Source: Thermodesulfobacteriota bacterium
GTDB taxonomy: Bacteria; Desulfobacterota; UBA8473
Direction of reading: 5' to 3'
Assembly: GCA_040757775.1 (NCBI GenBank)
Contig: JBFLWQ010000004.1
Span: forward strand, 96,659-160,658
Length of the DNA stretch: 64,000 bases
The position numbers and the translations under genes are program-made. This document shows, in pieces, positions 44,893 to 52,976 of this stretch. Positions within the stretch are counted from its first letter, which is position 1, and each line of letters begins with the position of its first letter. The notes under the pieces are model-generated. The model was not told the origin of the DNA. It worked only from the letters and a program-made list of their open reading frames with translations, and did no database searches.

Positions 44893-46593
44893 ATGTTTTC
44901 TAGGAAGACCCTTGATAAAGTTAGTGAGATGATGAAGGATTGGGAAAAAGAGGTAGAAGAAGACTATGTAAAAAAGTTGAAATTTGGGTCTCCACAGTAC
45001 ACTTCAGAATCTGGGATACCCCTTAAGTATGTTTATACCCCAGAGGATGTGAAGGATTCAGAGCCGGAGATGCCAGGGGCCTTTCCTTATACCAGGGGGA
45101 ACAGGGCACTGGGCTATCAATATATGCCGTGGATGATACAGATACTCCATGGTTACGGTACCGGTGAGGAGACCAGAGAGCGTACCAAATACCTTGTGAA
45201 AGAAGGGATGAAAGGGTATGGAGATACGCCGGCAGTTTTGTTTGCCGTGGATACTCCCACCCATTGCGGGTTTGATCCTGACAACCCCAAGGCTCGGGGG
45301 ATGGTAGGATTGGGAGGGGTCAATATAACGACTCTGGATGATATTGATACCCTTCTGAAAGACTATGATCTTCCAAAGACCCGCGTAGCCGACAATATCA
45401 GATTTGCCTGTCTTCCTTTTCTTGCCATGTATGTGGCTTATGCAGAGGGAAGGGGACACAAACCGGGAGAGCTGAACGGGCAGAGTCAGAATGGGTTGGG
45501 GAACAGATGTATAACCACAAACCTTCCTTCCCCTGTGCCGGATGCCCAGTACAGGCTGGAGATTGAGCTGATAAAGTACAGTTGTCAAAATATAAAGCGA
45601 TGGAACCACACAAACCTCTGTGGTTATGTTCTTGGAGAGATGAATGCGACACCTGCCCAGGAGTTGGGGATTGTGCTTTCCAAGGCAGTTGACCTGGTGG
45701 AGGGGGGGATAAAGGCTGGGTTGAAGCCCGATGAGTTTGTTTCCAGGTTCAGTTCTCAGGTTCATTTGGGCATGGACTTCTTTGAGGAGATAGCGAAACT
45801 TCGGGCATGGAGGAGGATGTGGGCTAAGATAATGAAGGAGAGGTTTGGTTGTAAAGATCCCAGGTCTCTTCAGTATAGAATCCATGTTCATACCGCAGGT
45901 TCTTCACTTACCTCCCAGCAGCCTTTAAATAATATAGCCAGAGCTACACTGCAGGTATTGGCATGCGTTTTGGGTGGTGTGCAGTCCATGCATACCAATT
46001 CTTATGATGAGGCTATCGGTTTACCTTCTGAAGAAGCGGTTCGCACAGCCATAAGGATAAACCAGATAGTTCTTCATGAGACAGGGATACCCTATGTGAC
46101 AGACCCCATGGGTGGTTCTTATTATCTTGAATCCCTTACTGATAAGGTGGAAGAAGAATCGGAGAAGGTAAGGGCTGAGATAGAGAGTAAGGGAGGCTAT
46201 TTTGAGTGCATAAAGAATGGGTGGCTACGCCAGCTTTTGGAGAGGCAGAGCATAAAGTGGCGCCAGGAGGTTGATAGCGGAGAAAGAGTCGTAGTGGGTT
46301 TGAACAAGTTCAAAATAGAGGAGAAGGAAGAAGTGCCTGCATTTACCTTATATCAGCCTGAGATAGAGGCAGAGGTTATAAAGAAGATGGAAAGATGGAA
46401 GGCGAATCGTAACAATACTGAGGTAAGAGATTCGCTGGAGAGAGTAAAAGAGGCTATGTCTGATTATGATAATGTAGAAAAGGCAGGTATTCTTATGCCT
46501 AAGCTCATTGAAGCTGCTAGAGCCAGGTGTACGTTAGGTGAGATGATGGAGGCGATAGTGGAAGTCAGTGGAGGCAGGATATATTCTACATAA
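44893..46593 (+). CDS. B12-dependent acyl-CoA mutase, large subunit (divergent methylmalonyl-CoA mutase family)
   Basis: A 566-residue catalytic barrel subunit. Family landmarks are PGAFPYTRG, AVDTPTHCGFDPD, LNGQSQN, HTAGSSLTSQQPLNN, MHTNSYDEAIGLPSEEA and DPMGGSYYLE. It differs from methylmalonyl-CoA mutase at key places: the RQYAG segment carrying the substrate-contact Tyr is QILHG (residues 83-87), and the conserved GYH before EAGA is CGYVLGEMNA, putting Val246 where the radical-shielding His lies. The cobalamin domain is encoded separately 10 nt downstream. It is therefore likely a mutase for another acyl-CoA (isobutyryl-, 2-hydroxyisobutyryl- or alkylmalonyl-type). Confidence 0.88.
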   Translation: MFSRKTLDKVSEMMKDWEKEVEEDYVKKLKFGSPQYTSESGIPLKYVYTPEDVKDSEPEMPGAFPYTRGNRALGYQYMPWMIQILHGYGTGEETRERTKYLVKEGMKGYGDTPAVLFAVDTPTHCGFDPDNPKARGMVGLGGVNITTLDDIDTLLKDYDLPKTRVADNIRFACLPFLAMYVAYAEGRGHKPGELNGQSQNGLGNRCITTNLPSPVPDAQYRLEIELIKYSCQNIKRWNHTNLCGYVLGEMNATPAQELGIVLSKAVDLVEGGIKAGLKPDEFVSRFSSQVHLGMDFFEEIAKLRAWRRMWAKIMKERFGCKDPRSLQYRIHVHTAGSSLTSQQPLNNIARATLQVLACVLGGVQSMHTNSYDEAIGLPSEEAVRTAIRINQIVLHETGIPYVTDPMGGSYYLESLTDKVEEESEKVRAEIESKGGYFECIKNGWLRQLLERQSIKWRQEVDSGERVVVGLNKFKIEEKEEVPAFTLYQPEIEAEVIKKMERWKANRNNTEVRDSLERVKEAMSDYDNVEKAGILMPKLIEAARARCTLGEMMEAIVEVSGGRIYST

Positions 46594-46603
46594 GGAGGCG
46601 GGT

Positions 46604-47008
46604 ATGAGTAATGACCAAGGCAAGAAAAATATTAAGGCTGTAATGGCTCGATTTTCCCTGGATGGGCATGACCGGGGGCTTTTATCTATTATGAGCAATT
46701 TTAAGGATGCAGGGATTGAAGTGGTTTTCACCTATTTCAGTGACCCAAGAGAGCTTGCTAAGGTGGTAGAAGAGGAAGATGCGGATGTTTTAGGTATAAC
46801 CAGTTCTATGGGGCAGCACTTCTATGTTGCGTCCACTCTTTTAGAGGCATTGAAAGAGCGGAGAATAAATACACCTGTTATAATGGGAGGGGTTATACCC
46901 ACAAGGGATGTGCCTCAGCTTGTAGATATGGGTGTAAAAAAGGTATTTGGACCAGGCTCTGCCCCTCGCGATGCCATCGATTTTGTTTCCATGCTTTCAA
47001 AGAATTAA
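46604..47008 (+). CDS. B12-binding small subunit of acyl-CoA mutase
   Basis: A 134-residue cobalamin-binding domain: FSLDGHDRGLLSI carries the DxHxxG lower-ligand His, followed by LGITSSMGQHFYVA and GGVIPTRDVPQLVDMGVKKV. AAGGAGGCGGGT precedes ATG 46604. It forms the holoenzyme with the large subunit encoded just upstream. Complete. Confidence 0.93.
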   Translation: MSNDQGKKNIKAVMARFSLDGHDRGLLSIMSNFKDAGIEVVFTYFSDPRELAKVVEEEDADVLGITSSMGQHFYVASTLLEALKERRINTPVIMGGVIPTRDVPQLVDMGVKKVFGPGSAPRDAIDFVSMLSKN

Positions 47009-47014
47009 ACAAGA

Positions 47015-47040
47015 AAGGGGTAGTCCTCTGACTACCCCTT
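47015..47040 (+). terminator. Hairpin after the mutase operon
   Basis: AAGGGGTAGTC-CTCT-GACTACCCCTT is a perfect 11-bp stem with a 4-nt loop, 7 nt after the stop codon. No strong T-run follows, so termination strength is uncertain. Confidence 0.65.
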
Positions 47041-47063
47041 ATACCTAACCTCTTTGTGTCTTG

Positions 47064-47191
47064 CTATTTCATGTACATCCCGCCGCTTTGCGCATAGTTT
47101 CACCCGCCATATAACTCGATTCATCCGAAGTCAAAAATACTATAGCATTTGCAATATCCAAAATATAACATACCTTTTTAAAAAGCGTCAT
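47064..47191 (-). pseudogene. Short-chain dehydrogenase C-terminal fragment
   Basis: The minus strand encodes DIANAIVFLTSDESSYMAGE, then TMRKAAG, matching the C-terminal signature of SDR/FabG-like proteins (IANAVLFLASDESSYITGQT). A frameshift then splits the expected GGMYMK ending: the sequence GGCGGGATGTACATGAAATAG is present one frame over. Upstream Rossmann and catalytic parts are missing. It occupies the gap between the mutase operon and aconitase. Confidence 0.75.
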
Positions 47192-47345
47192 GCAGCTATG
47201 GTAGGGATGATTCTTGAAAATCTATTGTATTTAAAGGGAAGTTCTGATAAATTAAGAAAGTAAGAGCTTTGGGACAGTATCCCTGTTCGCATACATACAG
47301 GTATCTTTCAGGACGAACTGATTGTTGCATGGAGAGGGGCATTTT

Positions 47346-49274
47346 ATGGGAGAAAACCTTGTTGAAAAGATAATCAGGGAGCATAAGGTTTCAGGGAACC
47401 TTTGCCCGGGTGAGACCGTCTCAATCTCTACAGACCAGGTTCTTACTCAGGATGCCACGGGTACTATGACTTATCTTCAGTTTGAGGCTATGGATATTCC
47501 CAGGGTACAGGTGCCTCTTGTTGTATCGTATGTAGACCACAACATGCTACAAACCGATTTTAAGAACCCCGATGATCATCTGTTCCTTCAGTCTACTGCT
47601 GCCAAGTATGGGGCTTACTTTTCAAAACCAGGCAATGGAATATGCCATCAGGTGCACCTTGAGAGGTTTGCAGTTCCCGGTCAGGTTCTTCTGGGGACGG
47701 ACAGTCACACACCAACGGCCGGTGGTATGGGAGTGATAGCCATTGGTGCTGGTGGTCTGGATATAGCTGCTGTTATGGCTCGAGGTATTTATGAGTTCAG
47801 GATGCCAAAAGTTATACTAATAAGGCTTACAGGTAAACTCAACCGCCCATGGGTAACGGCAATGGATGTTATCATGGAGATATTGAGAATATTATCGGTA
47901 AAGGGTGGGGTGGGAAAGATTATAGAATACGGTGGCCCGGGAGTGGATACATTAAGTGTTACAGAGAGGGCTACTATAGCCAATATGGGGGTTGAGCTGG
48001 GAGCTACCACCTCCATTTTCCCCAGTGATGAAAGAACAAAAAGGTATCTTAAGGCACAGAACAGGGATAAGGACTGGCGGCATATTAAAGCCGATGAAGA
48101 TGCTTCCTACGATGAGGAACTGAACTTAGACCTAAGTAGATTAGAACCATTAGTGACCCAACCCCATAGCCCTGACAATGTGGTGAAAATCAAAGAGTTG
48201 AAAGGGACAAGGGTGGATCAGGTATGTATAGGCAGCTGCACTAATTCCTCCTATCAGGTTCTGAAGTCTGTAAGCTCCATATTAAGGGGGAAAACTGTGG
48301 CTCCGTGGTGTAGTATGACTGTTAGTCCTGGGTCGAAGCAGGTGTATGAGATGATTGCCAGAGAAGGAGATCTGTCAGATATAATAGCCAGTGGAGCGAG
48401 AATTTTGGAACCTGCCTGTGGTCCCTGTATAGGAATGGGGCAGTCTCCTTCAACTGATGGAATATCCGTTAGGTCCTTCAATAGAAACTTTAAAGGAAGG
48501 AGCGGGACTGATTCTGCTATGATATACCTCTGTAATCCGCTGGCTGCAACGGCTATTGCCATAAAGGGGACAATACTAGATCCGATGGAGATAGACCTGG
48601 ACTTTGATGAAATAGAAGAACCGAAGAGATTCTTGATAAATGATAACATGATATTACCGCCTTCACCAAACCCGGAAGATGTGCATATCATTCGTGGACC
48701 AAATATAAAAGAGATTCCTGTAAAGGGCCCTCTGGAGGATGATATTTGCTGTACTGTTCTAATAAAGGTTGGAGATAACATAACCACTGACGACATTATG
48801 CCGGCATCCTCCAATATACTTCCTCTCAGGTCAAACATACCTGCTATATCAGAGTTTGTTTTTTCAAGGATTGATAAGGATTTTGCTAAAAGAGCAAAAG
48901 AGATGGGTGGCGGGGTCATAATAGGTGGGGAGAACTATGGGCAGGGCTCCTCCAGGGAACATGCTGCACTTGCACCCATGTACCTTGGTGTAAAGGCTGT
49001 AATAGCCAGGTCTTTTGCCAGAATCCATCGGAGTAACCTGATAAACTATGGGATAGTACCTTTTGAATTCGAGAAGGATGAAGATTATCAAAGGATCGAA
49101 GAAGGGAATCTTATAGAGGTTAAGGGGATCAGGGAAGGTCTGGGGGAAGAGAGGAATATTGCATTGTGTAACAAATCTAAAGGCATCAATATCCCTGTAA
49201 AGGCAATGCTAACTCTCCGGGAGTCAGAGATTCTGAAGGCAGGAGGGGTTTTGAGATGGCTAAAGATGCATTGA
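47346..49274 (+). CDS. acnA: Aconitate hydratase (short, about 640 residues)
   Basis: A 642-residue [4Fe-4S] aconitase: GTDSHTPTAGGMG, cluster cysteines in CIGSCTNSSY and ACGPCIGMGQSP, and the swivel-domain motif GSSREHAALAP. ATG 47346 is chosen, with GAGAGGGG upstream; an in-frame start at 47322 lacks one. It interconverts citrate and isocitrate, and its length matches the shorter aconitases of delta-type anaerobes rather than 890-residue AcnA. The last 19 nt overlap pncA. Confidence 0.93.
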   Translation: MGENLVEKIIREHKVSGNLCPGETVSISTDQVLTQDATGTMTYLQFEAMDIPRVQVPLVVSYVDHNMLQTDFKNPDDHLFLQSTAAKYGAYFSKPGNGICHQVHLERFAVPGQVLLGTDSHTPTAGGMGVIAIGAGGLDIAAVMARGIYEFRMPKVILIRLTGKLNRPWVTAMDVIMEILRILSVKGGVGKIIEYGGPGVDTLSVTERATIANMGVELGATTSIFPSDERTKRYLKAQNRDKDWRHIKADEDASYDEELNLDLSRLEPLVTQPHSPDNVVKIKELKGTRVDQVCIGSCTNSSYQVLKSVSSILRGKTVAPWCSMTVSPGSKQVYEMIAREGDLSDIIASGARILEPACGPCIGMGQSPSTDGISVRSFNRNFKGRSGTDSAMIYLCNPLAATAIAIKGTILDPMEIDLDFDEIEEPKRFLINDNMILPPSPNPEDVHIIRGPNIKEIPVKGPLEDDICCTVLIKVGDNITTDDIMPASSNILPLRSNIPAISEFVFSRIDKDFAKRAKEMGGGVIIGGENYGQGSSREHAALAPMYLGVKAVIARSFARIHRSNLINYGIVPFEFEKDEDYQRIEEGNLIEVKGIREGLGEERNIALCNKSKGINIPVKAMLTLRESEILKAGGVLRWLKMH

Positions 49275-49798
49275 TTATAGTAGATGTACAGAACGATTTT
49301 TGTGAGGGTGGTGCACTGGAGGTATCCGGTGCTTCTGAGATCATTCCCATAATCAATAGATTGATGGGTAAATTTGTGTTTGTTGTAGCTACCCAGGACT
49401 ACCATCCTCCCAATCACTGCAGTTTTAGCAAATGGCCCGTGCACTGTGTGGCTGGAACTCATGGGGGAGAGTTACACAAGGGATTGGAGGTTGACAGGAT
49501 AAAACATTTTGTAAAGAAAGGGACAGAGAAAGACAAGGAGGCTTATAGTGGTTTCCAGGAAACAGGTCTTTCATCCTTCTTGAAATCAAGAGGTATAAAA
49601 ACTATCTATATCTGTGGACTGGCTACCGATTACTGTGTAAAGGCCACTGCTTTGGATGGCTTAACAGAAGGATTTAAGGTGTTTCTAATAATGGATGCGA
49701 TAAGGGCGGTGACAAAAGAGACTGGAAAAGCAGCCCTCAAGGAGATGGAAACCCGTGGGGTAGAGTTTGTAGCAAGTGATTCTTTGGAGATTAAGTGA
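49256..49798 (+). CDS. pncA: Nicotinamidase / isochorismatase-family hydrolase
   Basis: A 180-residue enzyme with the nicotinamidase motifs IIVDVQNDFCEGGALEV (Asp nucleophile partner), TQDYHPPNHCSF (metal His-Asp), FVKKGTEKDKEAYSGF and YICGLATDYCVKATALDG with the catalytic Cys. It deamidates nicotinamide for NAD salvage. The ATG lies inside the end of aconitase (19-nt overlap), and its stop overlaps archease by 4 nt, so the three are coupled. Confidence 0.9.
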   Translation: MAKDALIIVDVQNDFCEGGALEVSGASEIIPIINRLMGKFVFVVATQDYHPPNHCSFSKWPVHCVAGTHGGELHKGLEVDRIKHFVKKGTEKDKEAYSGFQETGLSSFLKSRGIKTIYICGLATDYCVKATALDGLTEGFKVFLIMDAIRAVTKETGKAALKEMETRGVEFVASDSLEIK

Positions 49799-50211
49799 AG
49801 AGATATGAACTCATAGACCATACTGCGGATCTGGGAATAGAGGTTTACGGAAGGGACTTGAGAGAACTCTTTCAGAACGCGGGAGTAGCATTGTTTGAAA
49901 TAATATGTGACACATCTGAAGTAACAGAGTCTCTTGAAAAAAGGGTATATGTAGATGGTGAAGACCTGGAACAGCTAATGGTAGTATGGTTAGGAGAGCT
50001 TTTGTATTTATATGATACAGAAAGGCTGCTCTTTAAACGCTTCGAGGTTGAAGATATAGGGGAGAAAAGGCTTACTGCGACTGTTTATGGAGAAGAATTT
50101 CAGGAAGGTCATCATACTATTAAAACTGAGATTAAGGCTGTTACTTACCATCAGATTCAGGTAAGGCAGGAAGAGGGTAGATGGATAGCCAGGGTGATAT
50201 TTGATCTTTAA
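49795..50211 (+). CDS. Archease (RtcB-ligase activator)
   Basis: A 138-residue archease: KRYELIDHTADLGIEVYG with the conserved DHTADxG, LEQLMVVWLGELLYLYDTE and EIKAVTYHQIQV. GTG start overlapping the pncA stop. Archease speeds RNA 3'-phosphate ligation by RtcB, and the two genes are normally adjacent. Here rtcB begins 7.85 kb away, after an accessory block. Confidence 0.93.
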   Translation: MKRYELIDHTADLGIEVYGRDLRELFQNAGVALFEIICDTSEVTESLEKRVYVDGEDLEQLMVVWLGELLYLYDTERLLFKRFEVEDIGEKRLTATVYGEEFQEGHHTIKTEIKAVTYHQIQVRQEEGRWIARVIFDL

Positions 50212-50369
50212 GAATAATTTTTGACTTTAATTGTCAATAAGTATAATAGTTACAACACGATATACATTCTTTTCAATGATGTTTGCCAGACGATTTAGTA
50301 AGGAATTACGTATGTTAATTGTTGAGCTTTTAAAAATACCCTTTATGAATTTTAATCTCGGAGGACAAC

Positions 50370-50573
50370 ATGAAGCTTAAAGTCATTCTGGAACCCAGTG
50401 AAGAGGGGGGATATACGATCATTGTTCCATCACTTCCTGGTTGTATCTCAGAAGGAGAATCGAAGGAGGAGGCTCTACAGAATATTCGAGAGGCAATTGA
50501 ATTGTATCTAGAACCGGTAGAAGATGATCAAACCTTTGCACCTAATGCTGAATTGATGGAACTGGCTTTATGA
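50370..50573 (+). CDS. hicB: HicB antitoxin
   Basis: A 67-residue HicB: VILEPSEEGGYTIIVPSLPG, then GESKEEALQNIREAIELYLE, the partial RNase H fold of the family. No C-terminal helix-turn-helix is present. It overlaps hicA by 4 nt. It neutralises HicA by covering its active site. GGAGGACA precedes the ATG. Confidence 0.92.
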   Translation: MKLKVILEPSEEGGYTIIVPSLPGCISEGESKEEALQNIREAIELYLEPVEDDQTFAPNAELMELAL

Positions 50574-50797
50574 GCAAAGTCCCAAGTCTCTCTTACGATA
50601 AGATCATTCGAGCACTTCAGCGAGATGGATGGGTCATAGTCAGATCAAAAGGGAGCCACATTCGTCTTCAAAAACATATAGTGAATGAGACGCTTAAACT
50701 GACAATTCCTGCTCATCAGCCGGTCAAGCGGTCTACACTCGCTCACATCCTTAAACAGGCCCGCCTTACTGTTGATGATTTCTTGAATTTAATATGA
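50570..50797 (+). CDS. hicA: HicA toxin (mRNA interferase)
   Basis: A 75-residue double-stranded RNA-binding-fold toxin: DGWVIVRSKGSHIRLQK with the catalytic GSH histidine, and IPAHQPVKRSTLAHILKQA. It is coupled to hicB. Complete, so likely functional. The gene order hicB-hicA is reversed relative to the common hicAB order but is a normal variant. Confidence 0.92.
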   Translation: MSKVPSLSYDKIIRALQRDGWVIVRSKGSHIRLQKHIVNETLKLTIPAHQPVKRSTLAHILKQARLTVDDFLNLI

Positions 50798-50840
50798 AAA
50801 ACCAACTAGGTATTCTATCCGACCGGCTATGTTTGTGACT

Positions 50841-50868
50841 GAAATTTTTCATTTTTCAGGATGGACTA
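50841..50868. repeat. Dispersed repeat, copy C (28 bp)
   Basis: Identical to 10669-10696; it lies between HicA and the next antitoxin-like gene, near the left edge of the accessory block. Confidence 0.85.
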
Positions 50869-50878
50869 TTAAGTTATT

Positions 50879-51187
50879 ATGCTGAAGAAGGCTGAGTTTA
50901 GAGGGCCATCAACGATAGAAGACATGAGACCGGAATACGACTTCTCTACCATGAAAGGAGCAGTGCGAGGGAAATACTGCAAGGCATATCGTGAGGGCCA
51001 CAAGGTCGAAATCCACAAAGAAGACGGTACCACCTCGGTTCAGTACTTCAAGCTCGAAGATGGAGCGGTTATGCTGGAGCCGGAGGTAAGAAAGTACTTC
51101 CCAACCTCGGAGGCAATCAATAAGGCTCTTCGGTCGTTGATTGAAATTATTCCATCAAAGAAACGTGCGTCACATCATACAAAATGA
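50879..51187 (+). CDS. Antitoxin-like protein of the EYDFS/VRGKY family (copy 1)
   Basis: 102 residues: EYDFSTMKGAVRGKYCKAYR, EGHKVEIHKEDG, then EPEVRKYFPTSEAINKALRS. The same EYDFS..VRGKY..V.P.V..FP...VN.ALRSLI layout occurs at 55242-55460 and in a fragment at 57365-57457. Such small proteins often accompany toxins as antitoxins; no toxin partner is adjacent here. Assignment by pattern only. Confidence 0.6.
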   Translation: MLKKAEFRGPSTIEDMRPEYDFSTMKGAVRGKYCKAYREGHKVEIHKEDGTTSVQYFKLEDGAVMLEPEVRKYFPTSEAINKALRSLIEIIPSKKRASHHTK

Positions 51188-51289
51188 CAACTGTCCTGCA
51201 TACCAGGAAAGGGGAGTAGGGTATATAATGATTTAACATAATTGGCTAAGGTAAATTTGCTTCTTAGTAAATGGTTGGAGATATAGAAC

Positions 51290-51628
51290 ATGAGGGTCAC
51301 TCTATTTGGAGTCTTTGTTCTTGCTGTAGTAGCAATGAGAGTTACTAGGTATTTTAAACTTGAAAAATGGCAAGTTTCCATCGGTTTGCTTGTTTTAGCG
51401 GTAGTTCTTTACCTTGTGAACATCGCACTAATTCAATTATTTATCAAGAAACGCACCCCTAACTTTGCCTCCAATGATGAAGTGGTGCCAGATGTTCAAG
51501 CATGGGAACTCACAGCAGGACTTGGTATTGTGCCCAAGTGGGTATCATGGATAGGTCTTTTGGCAATATCAGCCTTGATAACCGCTGTTTTGCCTTGGGT
51601 GATTGAACTGATAAAGTTGCTATTCTGA
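51290..51628 (+). CDS. Hypothetical three-helix membrane protein
   Basis: 112 residues with hydrophobic segments VTLFGVFVLAVVAM, VSIGLLVLAVVLYLVNIALI and WIGLLAISALITAVLPWVIE. No soluble domain or known family. Lies between antitoxin-like genes and a long inverted repeat, in the accessory block. Confidence 0.55.
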   Translation: MRVTLFGVFVLAVVAMRVTRYFKLEKWQVSIGLLVLAVVLYLVNIALIQLFIKKRTPNFASNDEVVPDVQAWELTAGLGIVPKWVSWIGLLAISALITAVLPWVIELIKLLF

Positions 51629-51669
51629 GATAAAAAAGTCTCCAACAAAATGCTAGACATGAAAGAAAG

Positions 51670-51739
51670 GGGGACGACCTTAAATAATTAAATATCTACA
51701 CTGCTCAATAAAGTTATTTACGAATTTAAGGTCGTCCCC
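51670..51739. repeat. 16-bp perfect inverted repeat, 38-bp centre (MITE- or REP-like)
   Basis: GGGGACGACCTTAAAT at 51670-51685 and ATTTAAGGTCGTCCCC at 51724-51739. Homopurine and C-runs flank the right arm. Such GGGGACGACC termini occur in small non-autonomous elements in related genomes; no transposase here. Confidence 0.75.
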
Positions 51740-51798
51740 AACCCCCCCAACCCCCCGCACGAGATATGTTCACCCGAAGAACTACTGGAGGTTGACAA

Positions 51799-51993
51799 AT
51801 GAAAGATCCTATTGTTGAAGAAGTGCGAAAACAACGAATGGAGCATACACTTAAATTCAAAGGTGATCTTTCTGCAATCTGCGCGGATTTGCGTAACGTT
51901 CAAATCACTTCTGGACACAAAGTAATCCGTCTTGCTCCGAGAAAATTAGAGACAACAAAGCACCCCAGCGGACGTGCTAACACCCGCCGCTGA
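51799..51993 (+). CDS. Small conserved hypothetical protein
   Basis: 64 residues: MKDPIVEEVRKQRMEHTLKF, KGDLSAICADLRNVQ, then SGHKVIRLAPRKLE. I recall this MKDPIVEEVRK...GHKVVRLPPRK pattern as a widely scattered uncharacterised family found among toxin-antitoxin genes. GGAGGT lies 10 nt before the ATG. Its stop is inside a palindromic junction. Role unknown. Confidence 0.6.
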   Translation: MKDPIVEEVRKQRMEHTLKFKGDLSAICADLRNVQITSGHKVIRLAPRKLETTKHPSGRANTRR

Positions 51994-52006
51994 GCTTTAT
52001 GTTAGC
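51976..52006. other. Palindromic junction, attC-like (weak)
   Basis: GCTAACA and TGTTAGC form a 7-bp inverted repeat with a 17-nt centre at the end of the previous gene; the next ATG comes 12 nt later. The GTTAGC end recalls an integron attC core, but the spacing is short. Confidence 0.35.
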
Positions 52007-52017
52007 CAGATAGACAT

Positions 52018-52887
52018 ATGAAGTATCTGCTTAGTTTCTGTTTATCATTGTTACTTGTATCTGAGGTAGTTGGTATGCCACAATACTTTACGAGAGAGGA
52101 AATCATTCCTTGCGTTGTTCACCTGAAGCAGAAACGTGTCAAAAAAATTGAGTTGGAAGGTAAAGAAGCAGAACTTTGGCTTAAAAAACAAGGTGAAAAA
52201 GATCCTGAGCCACTTTATGAATATGTAAGTGGAACTGCGTTTATCCTTGCCTCCGATGATCAGAAACTATTTTTAGTTACTGCGGAGCATGTGGCTCGGG
52301 AAATGAGTTCTTCAGCATTGGTTATTCTAAAGGGTGAAAAAGGAAATTCTGTTCAACTAAATATCAAAGATCTTGGAAAATTCAAGGACCCATTGCCTTG
52401 GTGTGTTCATCCAGAGGCAGATGTAGCTGTCTTACCACTTACACCAAGTCAAAATGTTATGATTAAATTTTTATCAGGTCGCTTCCTCCCTAAATCGCTA
52501 CTTTCGAATGAAAAACAAGCACCATCTAGGGATACTCCACTCACCGTGATTGGTTTCTTTCCAGAATTGGGTTCGAGTGGTACGTTTTCTCCTTTAACAA
52601 AGCAGACATTTGCAGCGAGTGATCTAGTTTCTTTCCCACGAGCAGATAATAAAAAGGTGACCACCTTCTTCGTATTAGAAGATCCTAGTATTGGAGGATA
52701 TAGTGGGGGGCCGGTGTTTGATGTGTCAGTTTATAAGCTGGGTCAAATGACAACTACTGGTGAAGGAACTCGTTTACTTGGACTAATTCATGGAACACTA
52801 TCAGATAAAACAGGTGGCAAATTAGCAGCAGTAGTCCCGAGCTTTTTCATCTTAGAAACTATTAAATTGGCATTGTCAAAAGAATAA
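52018..52887 (+). CDS. Secreted trypsin-like serine protease
   Basis: A 289-residue protein. Signal peptide MKYLLSFCLSLLLVSEVVG. The catalytic triad is visible: His91 in VTAEHVA, Asp135 in HPEADVAVLPL and Ser229 in GGYSGGPVFD, the S1/Do-like trypsin fold. No PDZ domain follows. It would act in the periplasm or outside the cell. It lies directly before the coiled-coil nuclease-like gene; the export signal argues against a shared cytoplasmic complex. Confidence 0.8.
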   Translation: MKYLLSFCLSLLLVSEVVGMPQYFTREEIIPCVVHLKQKRVKKIELEGKEAELWLKKQGEKDPEPLYEYVSGTAFILASDDQKLFLVTAEHVAREMSSSALVILKGEKGNSVQLNIKDLGKFKDPLPWCVHPEADVAVLPLTPSQNVMIKFLSGRFLPKSLLSNEKQAPSRDTPLTVIGFFPELGSSGTFSPLTKQTFAASDLVSFPRADNKKVTTFFVLEDPSIGGYSGGPVFDVSVYKLGQMTTTGEGTRLLGLIHGTLSDKTGGKLAAVVPSFFILETIKLALSKE

Positions 52888-52903
52888 GCTGGCTAACCAT
52901 GTG

Positions 52904-52963
52904 CCGGACACTGACTGGGACTCCGCTAGCGCTTCACTCCAGCCAGGTCAGCACCGTGTTCGG
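52904..52963. other. 60-nt imperfect hairpin between the protease and nuclease-like genes
   Basis: Outer CCGGACA pairs with TGTTCGG (one G-T), then CTGAC/GTCAG and TGG/CCA with a bulge. GGCTAACC lies just before it. It could be an attC-like site or a terminator-like stem; frame-based translation across it is spurious. Confidence 0.45.
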
Positions 52964-52976
52964 TTTTGGAGAAAGA

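Noticed and set aside
45058..45891. 277-codon frame opposite the mutase
   Set aside because: Antisense shadow of a clearly conserved coding sequence; no protein family.
50879..51187. BrnA antitoxin
   Set aside because: EYDFS opening is similar, but the VRGKY and FP..VN.ALRS parts do not match BrnA and no BrnT toxin is adjacent.
52899..52976. Upstream start of the nuclease-like gene
   Set aside because: The extra 26 residues translate a 60-nt hairpin; ATG 52977 has a good ribosome-binding site.
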